A DNA stretch of 64,000 bases from Archivesica marissinica (taxonomy: Eukaryota; Mollusca; Bivalvia; Venerida; Vesicomyidae): assembly GCA_014843695.1 (NCBI GenBank), contig CM026397.1:35747586-35811585 (forward strand), read 5' to 3'. Within the stretch, counting starts at the first letter, position 1, and each line of letters begins with the position of its first letter. This document shows positions 13,301-28,300 of the stretch, in pieces. The notes below the pieces were generated by a model. The model worked only from the letters and a program-made list of their open reading frames with translations, was not told where the DNA came from and ran no database searches. The position numbers and the translations under genes were made by a program.

Positions 13301-16300
13301 TGAGTCTTGTGAATATAAAAGGAAGTCATGATTGCTCAATTGTAGTGCATTCGCTTCAGGTGGGAAATGCCCAGAGTTCGTTCCCAGCTGTAGTCATTAC
13401 GTTTGTGCCCATAATTTGGCAAGGGACTTAAATTCCACAATGCCTCTTATCTCGCCCTCATAGCGATGGATTTCATCAGCATTGAGATCTCGAGTCGAGT
13501 GCGATTAAAATTGAGCAAAAATATGTTGTACAGTATTGATATTATGTATATCTTCGTAAACAAATTATCTGTTAATTGTCAGGCATTTGAAGCCGACAAC
13601 ACTAAAAAAACTAATCAACATTTTGTTTGATCTTACCCCACCACCTAAACATTAATTTGTATTGATATTTTTTACGTAGGTCTAGGTTTCTTAACTCCTT
13701 GCACGCTATGTTGAAATTAACAGTGAAAGGTTATGAACGTCATGAACGTTCAGTCGAATTGTGTTCTAATGAAATTCCATGACATATTTCCAGTTTTCAG
13801 CTACAAATAATGATAATAATGATTTGTCGTCTGTTGCAATTATTTGAACTATTTATAGCATTTATTTTACCCAGCGTGCAAAGTGTTAACTGATGAAGCA
13901 ACAACCTCCTGTGGTGTACAGAACCATCCTGTGTATAATTCAAATATCTCGTCTATATTTAATGAGGCATGTGGTCTGCTAGCTCTACCACAGCCCTACA
14001 TAATTATATTGTCACGCTATTTGTGGCTTTAATGGCAAATTACTATCATGAATTTTTCATTTCTAATTTGGCATCACTTGATCATCAATTTGGCATCATG
14101 ACTTGTTATTTGCAATATAAAAATTAAATAAACTGAATGAAATAAATAACTTCACAAAATCCGAACGTCAGGCCTGCATAGTGAATTTTCACCAACTGAA
14201 GATTTTTGGAGCCAGATTTAATTTTTATGCGCATTTGGCAACAAATGCGACCGACAGCGGGAACCCTGGATATGGCTGTTCCTGTAGTCTTGTTGACTCT
14301 TTATTACACCGTATTGTGCATAATATGTATTATTTAGATTTATGCATTATTATATATTATTTAAATTTATACATTTAAATTTATATATTACTATATATTA
14401 TTTTAATTTATGCATTATTATATATTGTTTAAATTTATACATTTAAATTTATATATTACTATATATTATTTTAATTTATGCATTATTATATATTGTTTAA
14501 ATTTATACATTTAAATTTATGCATTATTATATATTATTTAAATGTATGCATTATTATATATTATCCCCCGTCTGACCCTAATATAATTAACAGTCTTTCA
14601 GATGGGACGTTAAACTGAGGTCTCGTGTCGGTGTTTTACACCGTGCATGTAAAAGAACCAGAGGAGATTCTGGAATGGGTATCTGTCTGTATCATTGCAC
14701 TATCCTCCAAAACTATAAAATGACTAATCTCTTCAGGAGGCGTCGCTCATATGGGCAACCGGTAGTGACGATAAATAAACGTAAAACACACACTATATTA
14801 TTTAAATTTATGCATTATTATATATTATTTAAATGTATGCATTATTATGTTGATATGCTCTTTGTTCCTGACAGTGTGCGGTATTCCATGTTTACTCTAT
14901 ACACATGCCTGTAGAAATGCAGTATACATGTAGTGTGGTATATTCCATGTTTACTCAAGTAATAAGTTGAATTATCCAATCATTATGATGGGTGAATTAC
15001 TGTCGCCTGTATGTGGATACAATAACATATAAGCCTACGTCTCTATGGGGAAAAGGGTTAACATAAAACAAAGTTGCTTCTGTTGAGACTTGGAATATAA
15101 TACATTTGGCATTGTCATCATCTCATTGCTCTCTCCTAACAGTGCAGGCCTGCCATAATTGAATTGTGTCAATGCCCGAGATTTTTGAAATCAAGTTAGC
15201 ATGCAATGACCACAAAACCAGAAGTTCCTGCCACTGCTTTCGGAAAAGCAGATATGTAGATTCAAACATTCCTGTGTAACAGCCATTAACCCTTTCAACC
15301 CCACAGGCCTCTAAATAGGCTTATGAAAAGTGTAGATCCAGATGAGCCGGCTCGTGACGAGCCGTCTCATCAGGATCTGCACTTTTTTGCCAGTAATAAT
15401 TATTACTATTTTTAGATAAAATTACCCATTTTGATAAATGAACTGGTCCAAAGGTAATTTTCTTATTAATTTATTGGTCTAAAAATATCATGCACCAGTC
15501 CATGTCAGATACTTGGGGTTGAATGGGTTAATAAGTACAGGGTTAGAACTATTTTGCGTGACAGAGTGTGTACACTGCTGTACTGTAAACCTGTGTTAAG
15601 TACACCCATATAATCTCAGTAAAGCTGCTAAGAATGAAAATGGCAATAATTTTGTTTTTGGCCTGCATTTTTAAAAAATTATTTGTTATTTGATCTATTT
15701 ATAGCCTTTATATTTACCCAGCATGCAAATAACTAACTAAATGTTGATCATACTTCTATGTTCTACAAGAAAAACGTGTGATTCATGTCTGACTAGAACT
15801 TACTTGCTTTCAAGGTGAAGATGAGCGAGGCAGTGCCAAGCAAAGAAGGATGGCAGATTACAGAGGTCAACTGCAGTTACAGATGGAGGAACGCAAGGCT
15901 GCTAAAATAAGGTACATTGAACGATTCATTCTGTTACAATAGGATGTCCTCGTGCCAGTTAACTGCTATATATGCTATCATAGGATCTAAACCCATCTGT
16001 GTTACATGTTGGATCACCTGTTCGATGTGAACTAGAACACCGCTGAATACCATGTGTCAAATCACGTCATGTGAGGAAGCTGTCCAACTGGCTTGTGGAA
16101 GGTCAGTGGTACTGTTCAGAACGGAACCCACAGTCTGCCTCCACCAACAACAGTTGGAGTGTGGCCATACAATGTAAGCTGTTTGTGCGAATTTAAATAA
16201 AAATACAAACAAAAGAATCTTTCTGTTACCATACTACCTTGTTTTAGTCTCCTGAAGTAAGTTATATATCCACATCACTCTGTTACCATGGTACCTTGAT

Positions 16301-19300
16301 TTAGTCTCCTGAAGTAAGTTATATATCCACAGCTCTATGTTACCATGATACCTTGATTTAATCTCCTGAAGTAAGTTATATATCCACATCACTCTGTTAC
16401 CATACTACCTTGTTTTAGTCTCCTGAAGTAAGTTATATATCCACATCACTCTGTTACCATGGTACCTTGTTTTAGTCTCCTGAAGTAAGTTATATATCCA
16501 CATCACTCTGTTACCATGGTACCTTGTTTTAGTCTCCTGAAGTAAGTTATATATCCACATCACTCTGTTACCATACTACCTTGTTTTAGTCTCCTGAAGT
16601 AAGTTATATATCCACATCACTCTGTTACCATACTACCTTGTTTTAGTCTCCTGAAGTAAGTTATATATCCACATCACTATGTTACCATGGTACCTTGTTT
16701 TAGTCTCCTGAAGTAAGTTATATATCCACATCACTCTGTTACCATGGTACCTTGTTTTAGTCTCCTGAAGTAAGTTATATATCCACATCACTATGTTACC
16801 ATGATACCTTGATTTAGTCTCCTGAAGTAAGTTATATATCCACAGCTCTATGTTACCATGATACCTTGATTTAGTCTCCTGAAGTAAGTTATATATCCAC
16901 ATCAAACTGTTACCATACTACCTTGTTTTAGTCTCCTGAAGTAAGTTATATATCCACATCACTCTGTTACCATGGTACCTTGATTTAGTCTCCTGAAGTA
17001 AGTTATATATCCACAGCTCTATGTTACCATGATACCTTGATTTAGTCTCCTGAAGTAAGTTATATATCCACATCACTCTGTTACCATACTACCTTGTTTT
17101 AGTCTCCTGAAGTAAGTTATATATCCACAGCTCTATGTTACCATAATACCTTGTTTTAGTCTCCTGAAGTAAGTTATATATCCACATCACTCTGTTACCA
17201 TAGTACCTTGTTTTAGTCTCCTGAAGTAAGTTATATTATCCACAGCTCTATGTTACCATGATACCTTGATTTAGTCTCCTGAAGTAAGTTATATTATCCA
17301 CATCACTCTGTTACCATAGTACCTTGTTTTAGTCTCCTGAAGTAAGTTATATTATCCACAGCTCTATGTTACCATGATACCTTGATTTAGTCTCCTGAAG
17401 TAAGTTATATTATCCACAGCTCTATGCTACCATGGTACCTTGATTTAGTCTCCTGAAGTAAGTTATATTATCCACAGCTCTATGTTACCATGATACCTTG
17501 ATTTAGTCTCCTGAAGTAAGTTATATTATCCACAGCTGTATGTTACCATGGTACCTTGATTTAGTCTCCTGAAGTAAGTTATATTATCCACAGCTCTATG
17601 TTACCATGGTACCTTGATTTAGTCTCCTGAAGTAAGTTATATTATCCACATCACTCTGTTACCATGGTACCTTGATTTAGTCTCCTGAAGTAAGTTATAT
17701 TATCCACAGCTCTATGTTACCATAGTACCTTGATTTAGTCTCCTGAAGTAAGTTATATTATCCACATCACTCTGTTACCATGGTACCTTGATTTAGTCTC
17801 CTGAAGTAAGTTATATTATCCACAGCTCTATATTACCATGGTACCTTGATTTAGTCTCCTGAAGTAAGTTATATTATCCACAGCTGTACACAATGTCATA
17901 AGCATGATTTCTATTTTACAGAGAGAAATTACTTGAATTACCGGTAAATGCATCTGGTCTTCTCGACCCTGAGAAATCCTCCAACAGAATTAGGGGTCTA
18001 GAGGGGAAGCCGGGGTTGAGTCCCCGAAGGGAGTACAAGTCAAAGGACGTACAGCCATATCATACAAAGTTCCTCCTTGAAAACAGGTGATTAATGTACT
18101 ATATATAGATCTGTGTTATGTAGGATGGTGGATGGTGTATATTTTAGTGTTGCAGTTAGGTCTCAAAAACATTGTTTGATTTGTATGTTCTGCAGCTACA
18201 TATGATCTCGACTGACCGTAACCTGTATGTACAGTGTTCATTAACCACTTTTCAAATGATTGTATTTTTTGTGTGGCTCTTATATCTAACAACAAGAAAC
18301 CGACCAGCCGGCCTTGCCTAGAATATTATAACCTGTTACAGAAATGAACCATCAAGTTTTGTATGGCTATCCCTATGTCTGTACGACTGGCTATAATTCT
18401 GTACATTATGTTTGTCCTGAAATATTTTCTTTAGTATCTCTGGAATTGAAATTATATCTATTCATTTTAAGTTTACATGCATCTCCATGTGTGACAATCT
18501 GTCAATAGTTTACAGTGGAAGTTGTGATAGCGCAGTGCGAAAGGCCGGAGTTCGAGCCCCACTGGAGCCGTTAACGATTGTGTCCTTAGGCAAGGCATTT
18601 AAATTCCACGTTGCCTCTTCTCTCTACCTCGTGGTTATGGATTCCATCGAGAGTGATTAATATAAATTGTAAGAACTTACTTTGCAATCAAGCTAAAAAA
18701 AAATTGAGAAAGTATAGCAATATATCGAGGCACATATTGGAATATGTCGAGAAAGTATTGCAATATATCACGGTACATATTGCAATGTGTGGAGAAAGTA
18801 TTGCAATATATCATGTTGAGAAAGTATTGCATTATATCGTGGTACACAGGGATCAGTTTAGAAGGCGATGTGGGCAAAATTGTCGCCTTAGGGACCCTGA
18901 CTTCGCCCTCTGGGGGCCCCATTTCTCCCTAAAAAAAATACGATTTTAAAACAAAATTTTGTCTCGTAAGATACACTGGCCCATTATAAAGCACTCCTTC
19001 TATTCAAATGTTGTATTTAATGGTTGTACTGTGCATTTTAACCCTATTTTGCAGAAGTATATTAAAGAACACCATTTAAGGAAGCGATCACGCGCTTTCT
19101 CACTTCTCCCAAAAATGAACCCTGGGTACATATTGCAATATGTTGAGAATATATTGCAATATATCGTGGTATGCTTCACGTGTATCGTAACATCCCTAAT
19201 TGACATTAAGTTTAGTGCAGTACACATTGACTTGTATATTATGTAGATAATAAGTGTTTACTTTTTTATTTAAATGCTGCAATAGTCACAAGAAGACAAC

Positions 19301-22300
19301 CAGGTATATGTGAATATTGTATCGTAAATATATTTTAATACATGTATGTATACGTGTTCGTGTGCACATCATTTCTTCTGTAAGATGTTTTTGTATAAAT
19401 GTTATGATAAGTGTGAGTTGATTGGTTTACAGCGAAGGAGATTATGATGCACTGGGTCGACGAGTTGGCGACAATGACCGTCCTGCGCCTGTACCTGCAA
19501 ATGCAGGTCAGCAAGGGCGAGTCCAGGGCCTTGGTCTAGGGAACCTTTCTGGCTTCGGGTTTGGAAGGTACATTGTTGACAAGCCAGTATACACATAGCT
19601 GGATATAGAGCTATTATACATATCCACTTAGGCCCACTTGTAACCCAACACTTATATAATTCCGTACAATTGGATTATTTGGGAAAGGATTTCGTTCAAA
19701 TTTGGGCTATGGATAAATTTCTTTTCAATTGATAAACAATAGGTATAAAACGTAACAAATAACACACATCACTGTGAAATCAAAATTCACAGAATAAAAC
19801 ACGGGCAGAGTGGGCAAGCGTCCTGTTTACGGACGGACGAGAGCTGGTTTAACTTGTAGCGCAACTGGGGAAGAATGCACGTATATAGACAGTTGATGTG
19901 AAAGATTGATCGACGAGTGTGTGTTTCAGCGAGACCAGTATGGTGGCGGCTCCGTGATGGTGATGGCCGGAGTGTCGTTGCACACCGAGACATATTTGTT
20001 AGTTGTTCAGTGGAACCGTAAAGCTACTGGGTATCAGTCAGTGACTTGGTTTTGCGAGTTTTGATATTACAGTGGTGTTTGTTATTTAAGTTTTATACCT
20101 TTTTGTTGATGAATTAAAAAGATATTTCTAGTATGTACGTATGATATGTCGAGTTATTCATGGTTCAAATGTCAACAAAATCCTTTCAGAAATAATCAAA
20201 TTACAGTCAAACCTGTGTTAGTAGTCACCTCTACAGTCAAACCTGTGTTAGTGGTCACCTCTACAGTCAAACCTGTGTTAGTGGTCACCTCTACAGTCAA
20301 ACCTGTGTTAGTGGTCACCTCTACAGTCAAACCTGTGTTAGTGGTCACCTCTATTAAGCTGCCAACCTGTATTAAGCAGCCAATTTCCAGACTCCCAAAA
20401 TGTTGTTTTATTATACATTTGACCTCTATTAAGCAGCCACCTGTACTAAGCAGCCACTTTCTGTGATTCCCTTGACTGACTGCTTAAGACAGGTTTGACT
20501 GTATACCGAATTATATACGTGTCGGGTTACAAGCGGCCCTAAGTGTATCTTGCTTCATGTATGTAATATTCACATAGCTAGTGATAGAGTTATTATACAT
20601 CTTGATATGCACTAAACTTATGATAGAGCTTATTGTATGTAGTGTGTGTCATGTATATGACCAAGTGAAGCTAACATTTTATCAGAGATTTTTTTCTTGT
20701 CTGTGTTTCGGTTAACTATGTCCCGTGTAACCGTTAGCACTGTAAGCTACATTTGGTTATTGTTCTGTTCACAGATATATAAACCATCTACATATTACCA
20801 AGTAATCAAAGTATGACAGAACTGTTGTCCTTGAATCTTAATCCTTTCAATACCACAGACCTCTAAACCTCTAAATAGGCTTACAAAAAGTGTAGATCCT
20901 TATGAGCCGGCTCGTGACAAGCTGTCTTGCCAGGATCTGAGCTTTTTGCCAGTAATATTACTAATTTTAAACAAAATTACCCATTTTGATAAATGAACTG
21001 ATCCAAATGTAATTTTCTTATTAATGTATTGGTCTAAAAGTATCATGGACCAGTCCATGTCAATTACTTAGTATTGAATGGGTTAAATGCTTGAGTTATC
21101 CCAATTTTACTGTTGCATATTTATTATAGCTTGTATTTTTTGGCCCTTACAGCCCGGAACTTGATGCGTCGGGTCAGATTGGGTTTCACGCACGCAGTGC
21201 ACTGCCCCATAAGGGGTTATCGAGCATTGAGGAGTTTGGGGAGATGCATAGATAGTTAGTTACCGAGTGTGCAGTGATGTATGCTGTCCAAGGGTGCAGT
21301 TATGAAGCAATCTAAAAAACAATTTGCGCTTGAAACTTTGAGCATGATTTATGTGCTTATGTTGCAATCTATTGAAGTTTTGTGATAGAGCAATAGCTTT
21401 GGGTGAGCTATCGACATAAGTCAGTCATCAGGTGTTCATCTGTCTGCCCGTCCGTCCATAGGTCTTCAAAAACAACAACTCTTAAACCCCTTTGTTAGGT
21501 ATGATAAAACTTTGTGTGGCATCGTGCCAACTAGTGGATCATAGTGATCTAAACACATTCCAATTCAATATTATAAATGGCTGCTTTTATGTCCTATTAT
21601 TGACTTCTCCTTCCGAAACCCTTTATCATTTTTGATGAATCTTGGTAACTATGTATTGAGATCAATTAGTAGGACAAAATGAGTTAATATCATTCTGATC
21701 AGAAATTCAAGATCTTGAAAAATCTATTTTCCACTTCTCCGTAACTGTTGGGCAATTTGAACCAATATATAGCCTTCATGGCAGCCATCTTGAAAATTAT
21801 GGCAGCCATCTTGAAAATTATTTTCGACTTCAAAAAATGTTTGGTGATTTGAACCAAATATTTGGAATGACTAGTAGGTGAAAAATTGATCAAATTTATG
21901 CTTGCCTATCTGTGCACTTCACTAAGACTCGTGTGAGCGATCCGGGACCCTATCCAGTTGTTGTTCAATTAGCACAGTCGTTAGCACGCTTGCTTCGCAC
22001 CAATGCCACCCAGGTTAGATCCACGAACCTGGAAGTATGTGAGATGGTACGGTTGTCGCCAGATAGGACAGGTGGGTTTTCTCCGAGCACTCCGGTTTCC
22101 TCCCACAAGAAGGACCACATGTACGCTCACAAGTTGGTAAAGCTTGTTTCGCTTTCATCTGCGCTAGAGTTATTAATATAACTTGTTAAAGCTTGTTGCA
22201 CACTCGTTAAAAGATTGTTTCGTACTTGTTGTAGATTAAATAAATCGCTTTGTGTGATTAATAGTTTGACTGTACCATAATTGGAAACCACAGCAAGCTG

Positions 22301-25300
22301 CAATGTTACTTTTATCTTTATTGATGAGGTATGTTAGTAGTACATAGCGGAATAACCACTTCATGGCATCTGTTATAGACTACAACTACTGCTTCTGGTG
22401 TGAAATGCCCAAAGTTCGCACCCAGCTATAGCCGTTACGATTATGCCCTTGGGAAGGCACTTAAATTCCACAATGCTTCATCTCTCGCCATCAGGAATGA
22501 GATCTCGAGAACGATTAAGCTAATGTTGTAAGAACTTGTTTCGCAATTGAGCTAAAATAAAATTTGTTTAAACTATTACGGTTTTTACGGTGTTGTTTTT
22601 ACAATCTACAAGCCAGTTGTGGACTTCAGAATGCTGTGTTAGTTATTAAATGGCAGAGTGCCAAATCTTTCCTGTACTGTTATTGAATGGCAGAGTGCCA
22701 AATCTCTCCTGTACTGTTATTAAATGGCAGAGTGCCAAATCTCTCCCTGTACTGTTATTAAATGGCAGAGTGCCAAATGTCTTCCTGTACTGTTATTAAA
22801 TGGCAGAGTGTCAACTCTCTCCCTGTACTGCTTCCTCATTGTATTGGTGCATCTTGTTGTTTGAAGGAATGTTAATGGTGCGCTGAATCATGCTTCTCCA
22901 GTGTGTAACAATTGTGATGCTCACAGAAGGAAAAGGTTTATGAAAGTTCCATGTTGTTTATAGTTTCTATGGCCCCCCGGTCTCTAAGAGCTGGGAGGTA
23001 CATAGTGTTTGGAATGTCCGTCAGTCCATCCGCCACAATACTTGTATTCACAATACCACCAGAAGTAAAGGAGATTGGAGTTTTTGCGAGCAAGGAGAAT
23101 TATACACACATATCAGATTATGCTCAATGATCTCCATAGAGCAGAACATATAATGCCAATGAATTGAGGGGGCCTCCGTGGCAGAGTGGTTATGGTCGTT
23201 TGCCCCTCAGCGCTCTAAGTTCGAATCACACTGGGGATGTCGGCATTCTTTTATGGATTTGCAGAGTATTGGTGATTCTACCCAGGTGCTTGTCCATACT
23301 TGAAATACTGCTCGTAGGGGCACCCGGCGTCTTACTCCCCCAGCAATAGCTGGAGCGCAATATGACCTAGAAACTGTAACGTTTAAGTCTTTATAAAGCA
23401 TTCTTCTTCTTCTTCCTAAAACACCAAAAACAAACAAAACCAATGATTAGTAGCATGGGGCAACATTTTATGACTTCATCATGATGGGTTTGAATGTTTT
23501 CCGAGTCATATGATGTATCGTTTACTACTCCCTGGCCAGCATCTTCATGTTCGCACTCGGGGAAATCAAGGATAATTTCTTATCTTTCGCAATAATGTTG
23601 CAATCAACTCGCCACTCACATGTTGCATGTAACTCTCAGATTGCAATATTCAATGTCAATGACCACATTTACGCTTTCATCCGCACCAATGAGAGTGATT
23701 AATATAAGTTGTTAAAACTTGCTTCGCAATCGTTGTAAGATAAATAAAGTTTTAAAAAATGTTAAGGTCAAGGTCACGTTGGGGGTCAATTGTGTGAAGT
23801 TTGCTGTCTCTCAGATTGCAATATTCAATGTCAATGACCACATTTACGCTTTCATCCGTGCCAACGAGAGTGATTAATATAAGTTGTTAAAACTTGCTTC
23901 GCAATTGTTTTTTGTCTTGCTGTCTTAGACTCTTATCACGAACATTTCGACCAATAAGGGGAATGTGTTAATAGTTTACATAAATGATTAGATACAACTC
24001 CCTTGATGTCTGACCACTCTAACAAATAAAACGATGTGAAAGGAAGAAATGGTGTATCTGTGCCATATCTTGGCAAAAGCATTCATTTTGTCAAAGTCAT
24101 TTCTGGTGGCATTGTGTCATGCTATATTTACAATCTGTTTTATTCATGTTTTATTCATGTTTTATTCATGTTACCAGTGTTTTTTACTTAATATATTTTG
24201 CAAACGTCAGCGTATTTCACACTGAAAATAATTTCTCCCCATTGTTTGTCATTCGTGTCTCCCTGGAATCACAGGCAAACTTAGCAGTGTTTTGAGAGTA
24301 TTTGAGGGTGCTGATAATTTAAATCATTGAGAGAAAAAATTGTTTATAGAAAAGATAAATCATCGTGTTTGCCTATGGAATATATAGAATAGATTTGACC
24401 CTTGGGTTACTTTAACCTGCCAAATAATGCCGCATCTGATCAGGATCTATGTTGTTTGCTATTCAGACAAGTGATTTAGCTCCACTATCCAGATAGCAAA
24501 CAGCATAGAGCCTGATCAGAGGGCCCTTTCTGTACCATCTGATCTGGTTCCATGCTGTTTTCAAAAGGGGCTCTTATTAAACACGTAATTTCTATATTTA
24601 CAACAACACTGTCATATCGTAACTGCAATAAGTACTCTGCTATAGGAGAAGACCTCTTATTAAGCACGTAACTTCTATATTTACAACAACACTGTCATAT
24701 GGTAACTGCAATAAGTACTCTGCTATAGGAGAAGACCTCTTATTAAGCACGTAACTTCTATATTTACAACAACACTGTCATATCGTAACTGCAATAAGTA
24801 CTCTGCTATAGGAGAAGACCTCTATAAGCTATAACTTTCCGTTCTAATCCTTTTTCATTCATATAATCTAAATTTTGTGTAAAATGCATATTTGTATAAT
24901 TTATGTTGTATTTGTTTGAAATAAACTATGTTTAAACTATCTTTCAATTTGCAGTGTTTTGTAGGAAAGTTAGTTGCATTGTGATAATTTTGTTTGATTT
25001 TCTCTACCAATCCTGTGTTTATACTTCAGTGGCGACGAGTTCCAGTATGACATGGGGGGAGGACACGGTGGTCGAGAGAGGGGTCGTAGGAGAGACCGGG
25101 ATTCTAGCCTACTGGACAATGGATTTGCAGGGATGCTTGAGTCTCGGAGACCTATAGGCACAGCTAACCCACCACCAGGTCTCATGTACCAACCCTCGTA
25201 AGTATTAACATCGTGGGGAAACTGTAACCCCATCATATATGCCAGTACGGTTGATTAGGTTTTATTATATTGAGTGTCCGCCTCCGTGGTCGAGTGGTTA

Positions 25301-28300
25301 AGGTCGCTGACTTGTATACCACTGTAACCTATCATCACTGATGGTCACAGGTTCGAGCCCTGCTCAGGCCGTGTCTCATTTATATGAAAAAGTTGGCAGT
25401 TTCTTACGGAGGTTGGTGCACCCAAGTACTGGTTAACCGCTGGAGCATGCCCAGGAAAGGTGTTGTTAGGTAAACTGCCTGCCGGCGATATAGCCCAAAA
25501 TGGTGCTGATGCAGGCGTAAAACCCGAAATATAACATAAAAATATAACATAATTATTATATTGAGTGAAATGTTTGGAATGTTTACAGAGCGGTGTTCAA
25601 TAGTGATATATGGTATGTCCTTTGACTCATAGAGCATAGAGCTGTGATATACAAGATGCTAATAAATATGTGCATGTGTCCGTATTCAACAGTGTCCTTA
25701 TCGTTGTTGCTGATTTGAATGATCATTATACCATATTAGCTATGCTTGTCATGGCCTTATAGCACCTTCCATGGTCTAGTGGTTAAGGTGTCCGCCTATG
25801 GAGCGGGAGGTTGAAGATTTGAATGATCATTATACCGTATTAGCTATGCTTGTCATGGCCTTATAGCACCTTCCATGGTCTAGTGGTTAAGGTGTCCGCC
25901 TATGGAGCGGGAGGTTGAAGGTTTGAATGATCATTATACCGTATTAGCTATGCTTGTCATGGCCTTATAGCACCTTCCATGGTCTAGTGGTTAAGGTGTC
26001 TGCCTATGGAGCGGGAGATTGAAGATTTGAATCTCGTCAGGGGTTCGTTCTGATATGGCCGATTGGTGAGCCGCCAGCTAGTTAAATAATGGTTACCGAT
26101 TGTCTACCAGCCTGGCACCTGGCAACAAGCATAGGATTCGGGAAGTACTGATGTTCTTAAAAAGAGGTGTCTCATAAGTCAGAAATGACTGGCTCTTTAA
26201 ATAGGGATGACACTATAATAAACAAACACTTTTTTTTTAGTACATTCAATAGCAACAACCAACCTGGCTTTAATACTAGTTACATAAAGGGTCGGGTGAG
26301 TTTTTGCGAGAGGGTTGTCCAGTATTTGTCATATGTCATGTGAATTTTTGGATAAGTAGTTATGGCTCTCACTGCTGTAGGTACGAATCCCACTGGATGC
26401 GTTAAATTCTTTAATGTGAGGAAGCTATCCAGCTGGCTTGCGAACATGTCACCTCATAATTTTTTCTTTCTGTTCTAAACATATAATAATATAATTTTAG
26501 AAACATCTGCTTAATAAATTGGGTAATGCTTAGAGGTTGGACAGGCTTCAGTCCCTATCATTCAGCTGTTGAGATATGTGCCGGGCCAGCAAATTGACTG
26601 AGGTGACAGAGGTCATGGTCTAGATGAACTATATTCGACTGCACCTTGTGTGTGATTACCACACTGATGCATCTTGGAATACTATCGATCACCTTACCCC
26701 CCCTCCCCTCCTCCCCCATCCCCCCATCCCCCCTCCCCCCATCCCCTCAGCAGTTAAAACAACTGCGGTAATTTACCAACCTGGCTACTTGTGCATTCGC
26801 TTCAACACGATCTTGCACGGAATATGAACATAGATCAGTGAGACAGTGATAGACGTCAAAATAAAAACCTTAATGCAATTGATCCATCTGTACAGTGTCA
26901 TGCATGTGATCATATATTATGTGATGTAAGCCATGTGCCCATGTCATTATCTAGCCTGTCATCATTTCATTAATCCTCAGGGTTGCATCTAAAAACTGAA
27001 AATACTTAAAATAATTGTATCTTAAAAGCTGAAAATAAGATTGTCTTGTAACTGAAAATACTCAAAATAAGATTGTCTTGTAACTGAAAATACTCAAAAT
27101 AAGATTGTCTTGTAACTGAAAATACTCAAAATAAGAGTATCTTGTAACTGAAAATACTCAAAATAAGATTATCTTGTAACTGAAAATACTTAAAATAAGA
27201 GTATCTTGTAACTGAAAATACTTAAAAATAAGAGTATCTTGTAGCTGAAAATACTTAAAAATAAGAGTATCTCGTAACTGAAAATACTTAAAAATAAGAT
27301 TATCTTGTAACTGAAAATACTTAAAATAAGAGTATCTCATAACTGAAAATACTTAATTAAATGTATTGTGTGTGTTTTACGTTTATTTCTCGTCGCTACC
27401 GGTTACCCATATGAGCGACGCCTCCTGAAGAGATTAGTCATTTTAGATTTTTGGAGGATAGTGCAATGATACAGACAGAGACCCATTCCAGAGTCTCCTC
27501 TGGTTCTCCATTAAATGTATCTTAACACTGAAAATACTTAAATAATTGCATATCTTAAAACTGAAAATACATAATTGTATCTTAAAATCTGAAAATACGT
27601 AAATTAAATAACAGTGTCTTATAACTGTAAATACTTCAATAACATGTATTTTAATAACTGAAAATAGCTTGTTCGTACTGCTACTTGACCAACGAGAATG
27701 TCGTATCCAGGAGAATGTGTATGAGATGTACATAATTCACACACAAGTACAATGATTTATGTATTTTCAGTTTTGCCAGCCAAGCTCTGCATCATGCAAC
27801 AAAATAGTCTATGAAAATGCTCGCAGAATTTCCGTAACAGACTGTCGATGATCACTTAAATAAATGGGTGCAAGGACATACTTTACCCCCAATAGTCTGT
27901 GATTTACTACTTTAGTATTTTGATATGCATCGGATAGATTGTTCGCAATGCCCTGCAGTATATCTACTCCAGCACATAGCAAATTTTCACTGACTGTTAA
28001 GTAATCTGGTTTCTTGTTGCATTGCTCGAGCCCGTAAATGTGGATTGCATATTTTACATGCACTCCACAAACACAAATCACAGTACAGTATTTATAAATA
28101 ATCGATAAAATAATACGGCCTTTTATTATCATCAATTCATTTGATTAACTCCTAACCAGCCGAATAAATTGGATGGAATGTGCAAACAATATAGATCCAG
28201 ATCAGCCGCGGCGTAAAGCCGCGTCTGATCAGGATCTATGTTGTTTGCTATTCGGACAAGTGTTTTAGTTTCACTATCTGAATAGCAAACAGCATAGTGC

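Noticed and set aside
26241..26295. Firm inclusion of this segment as a CSPP1 exon
   Set aside because: Splice signals are good, but it exits in phase 0 while the next certain exon needs phase 2; kept only as a low-confidence candidate.
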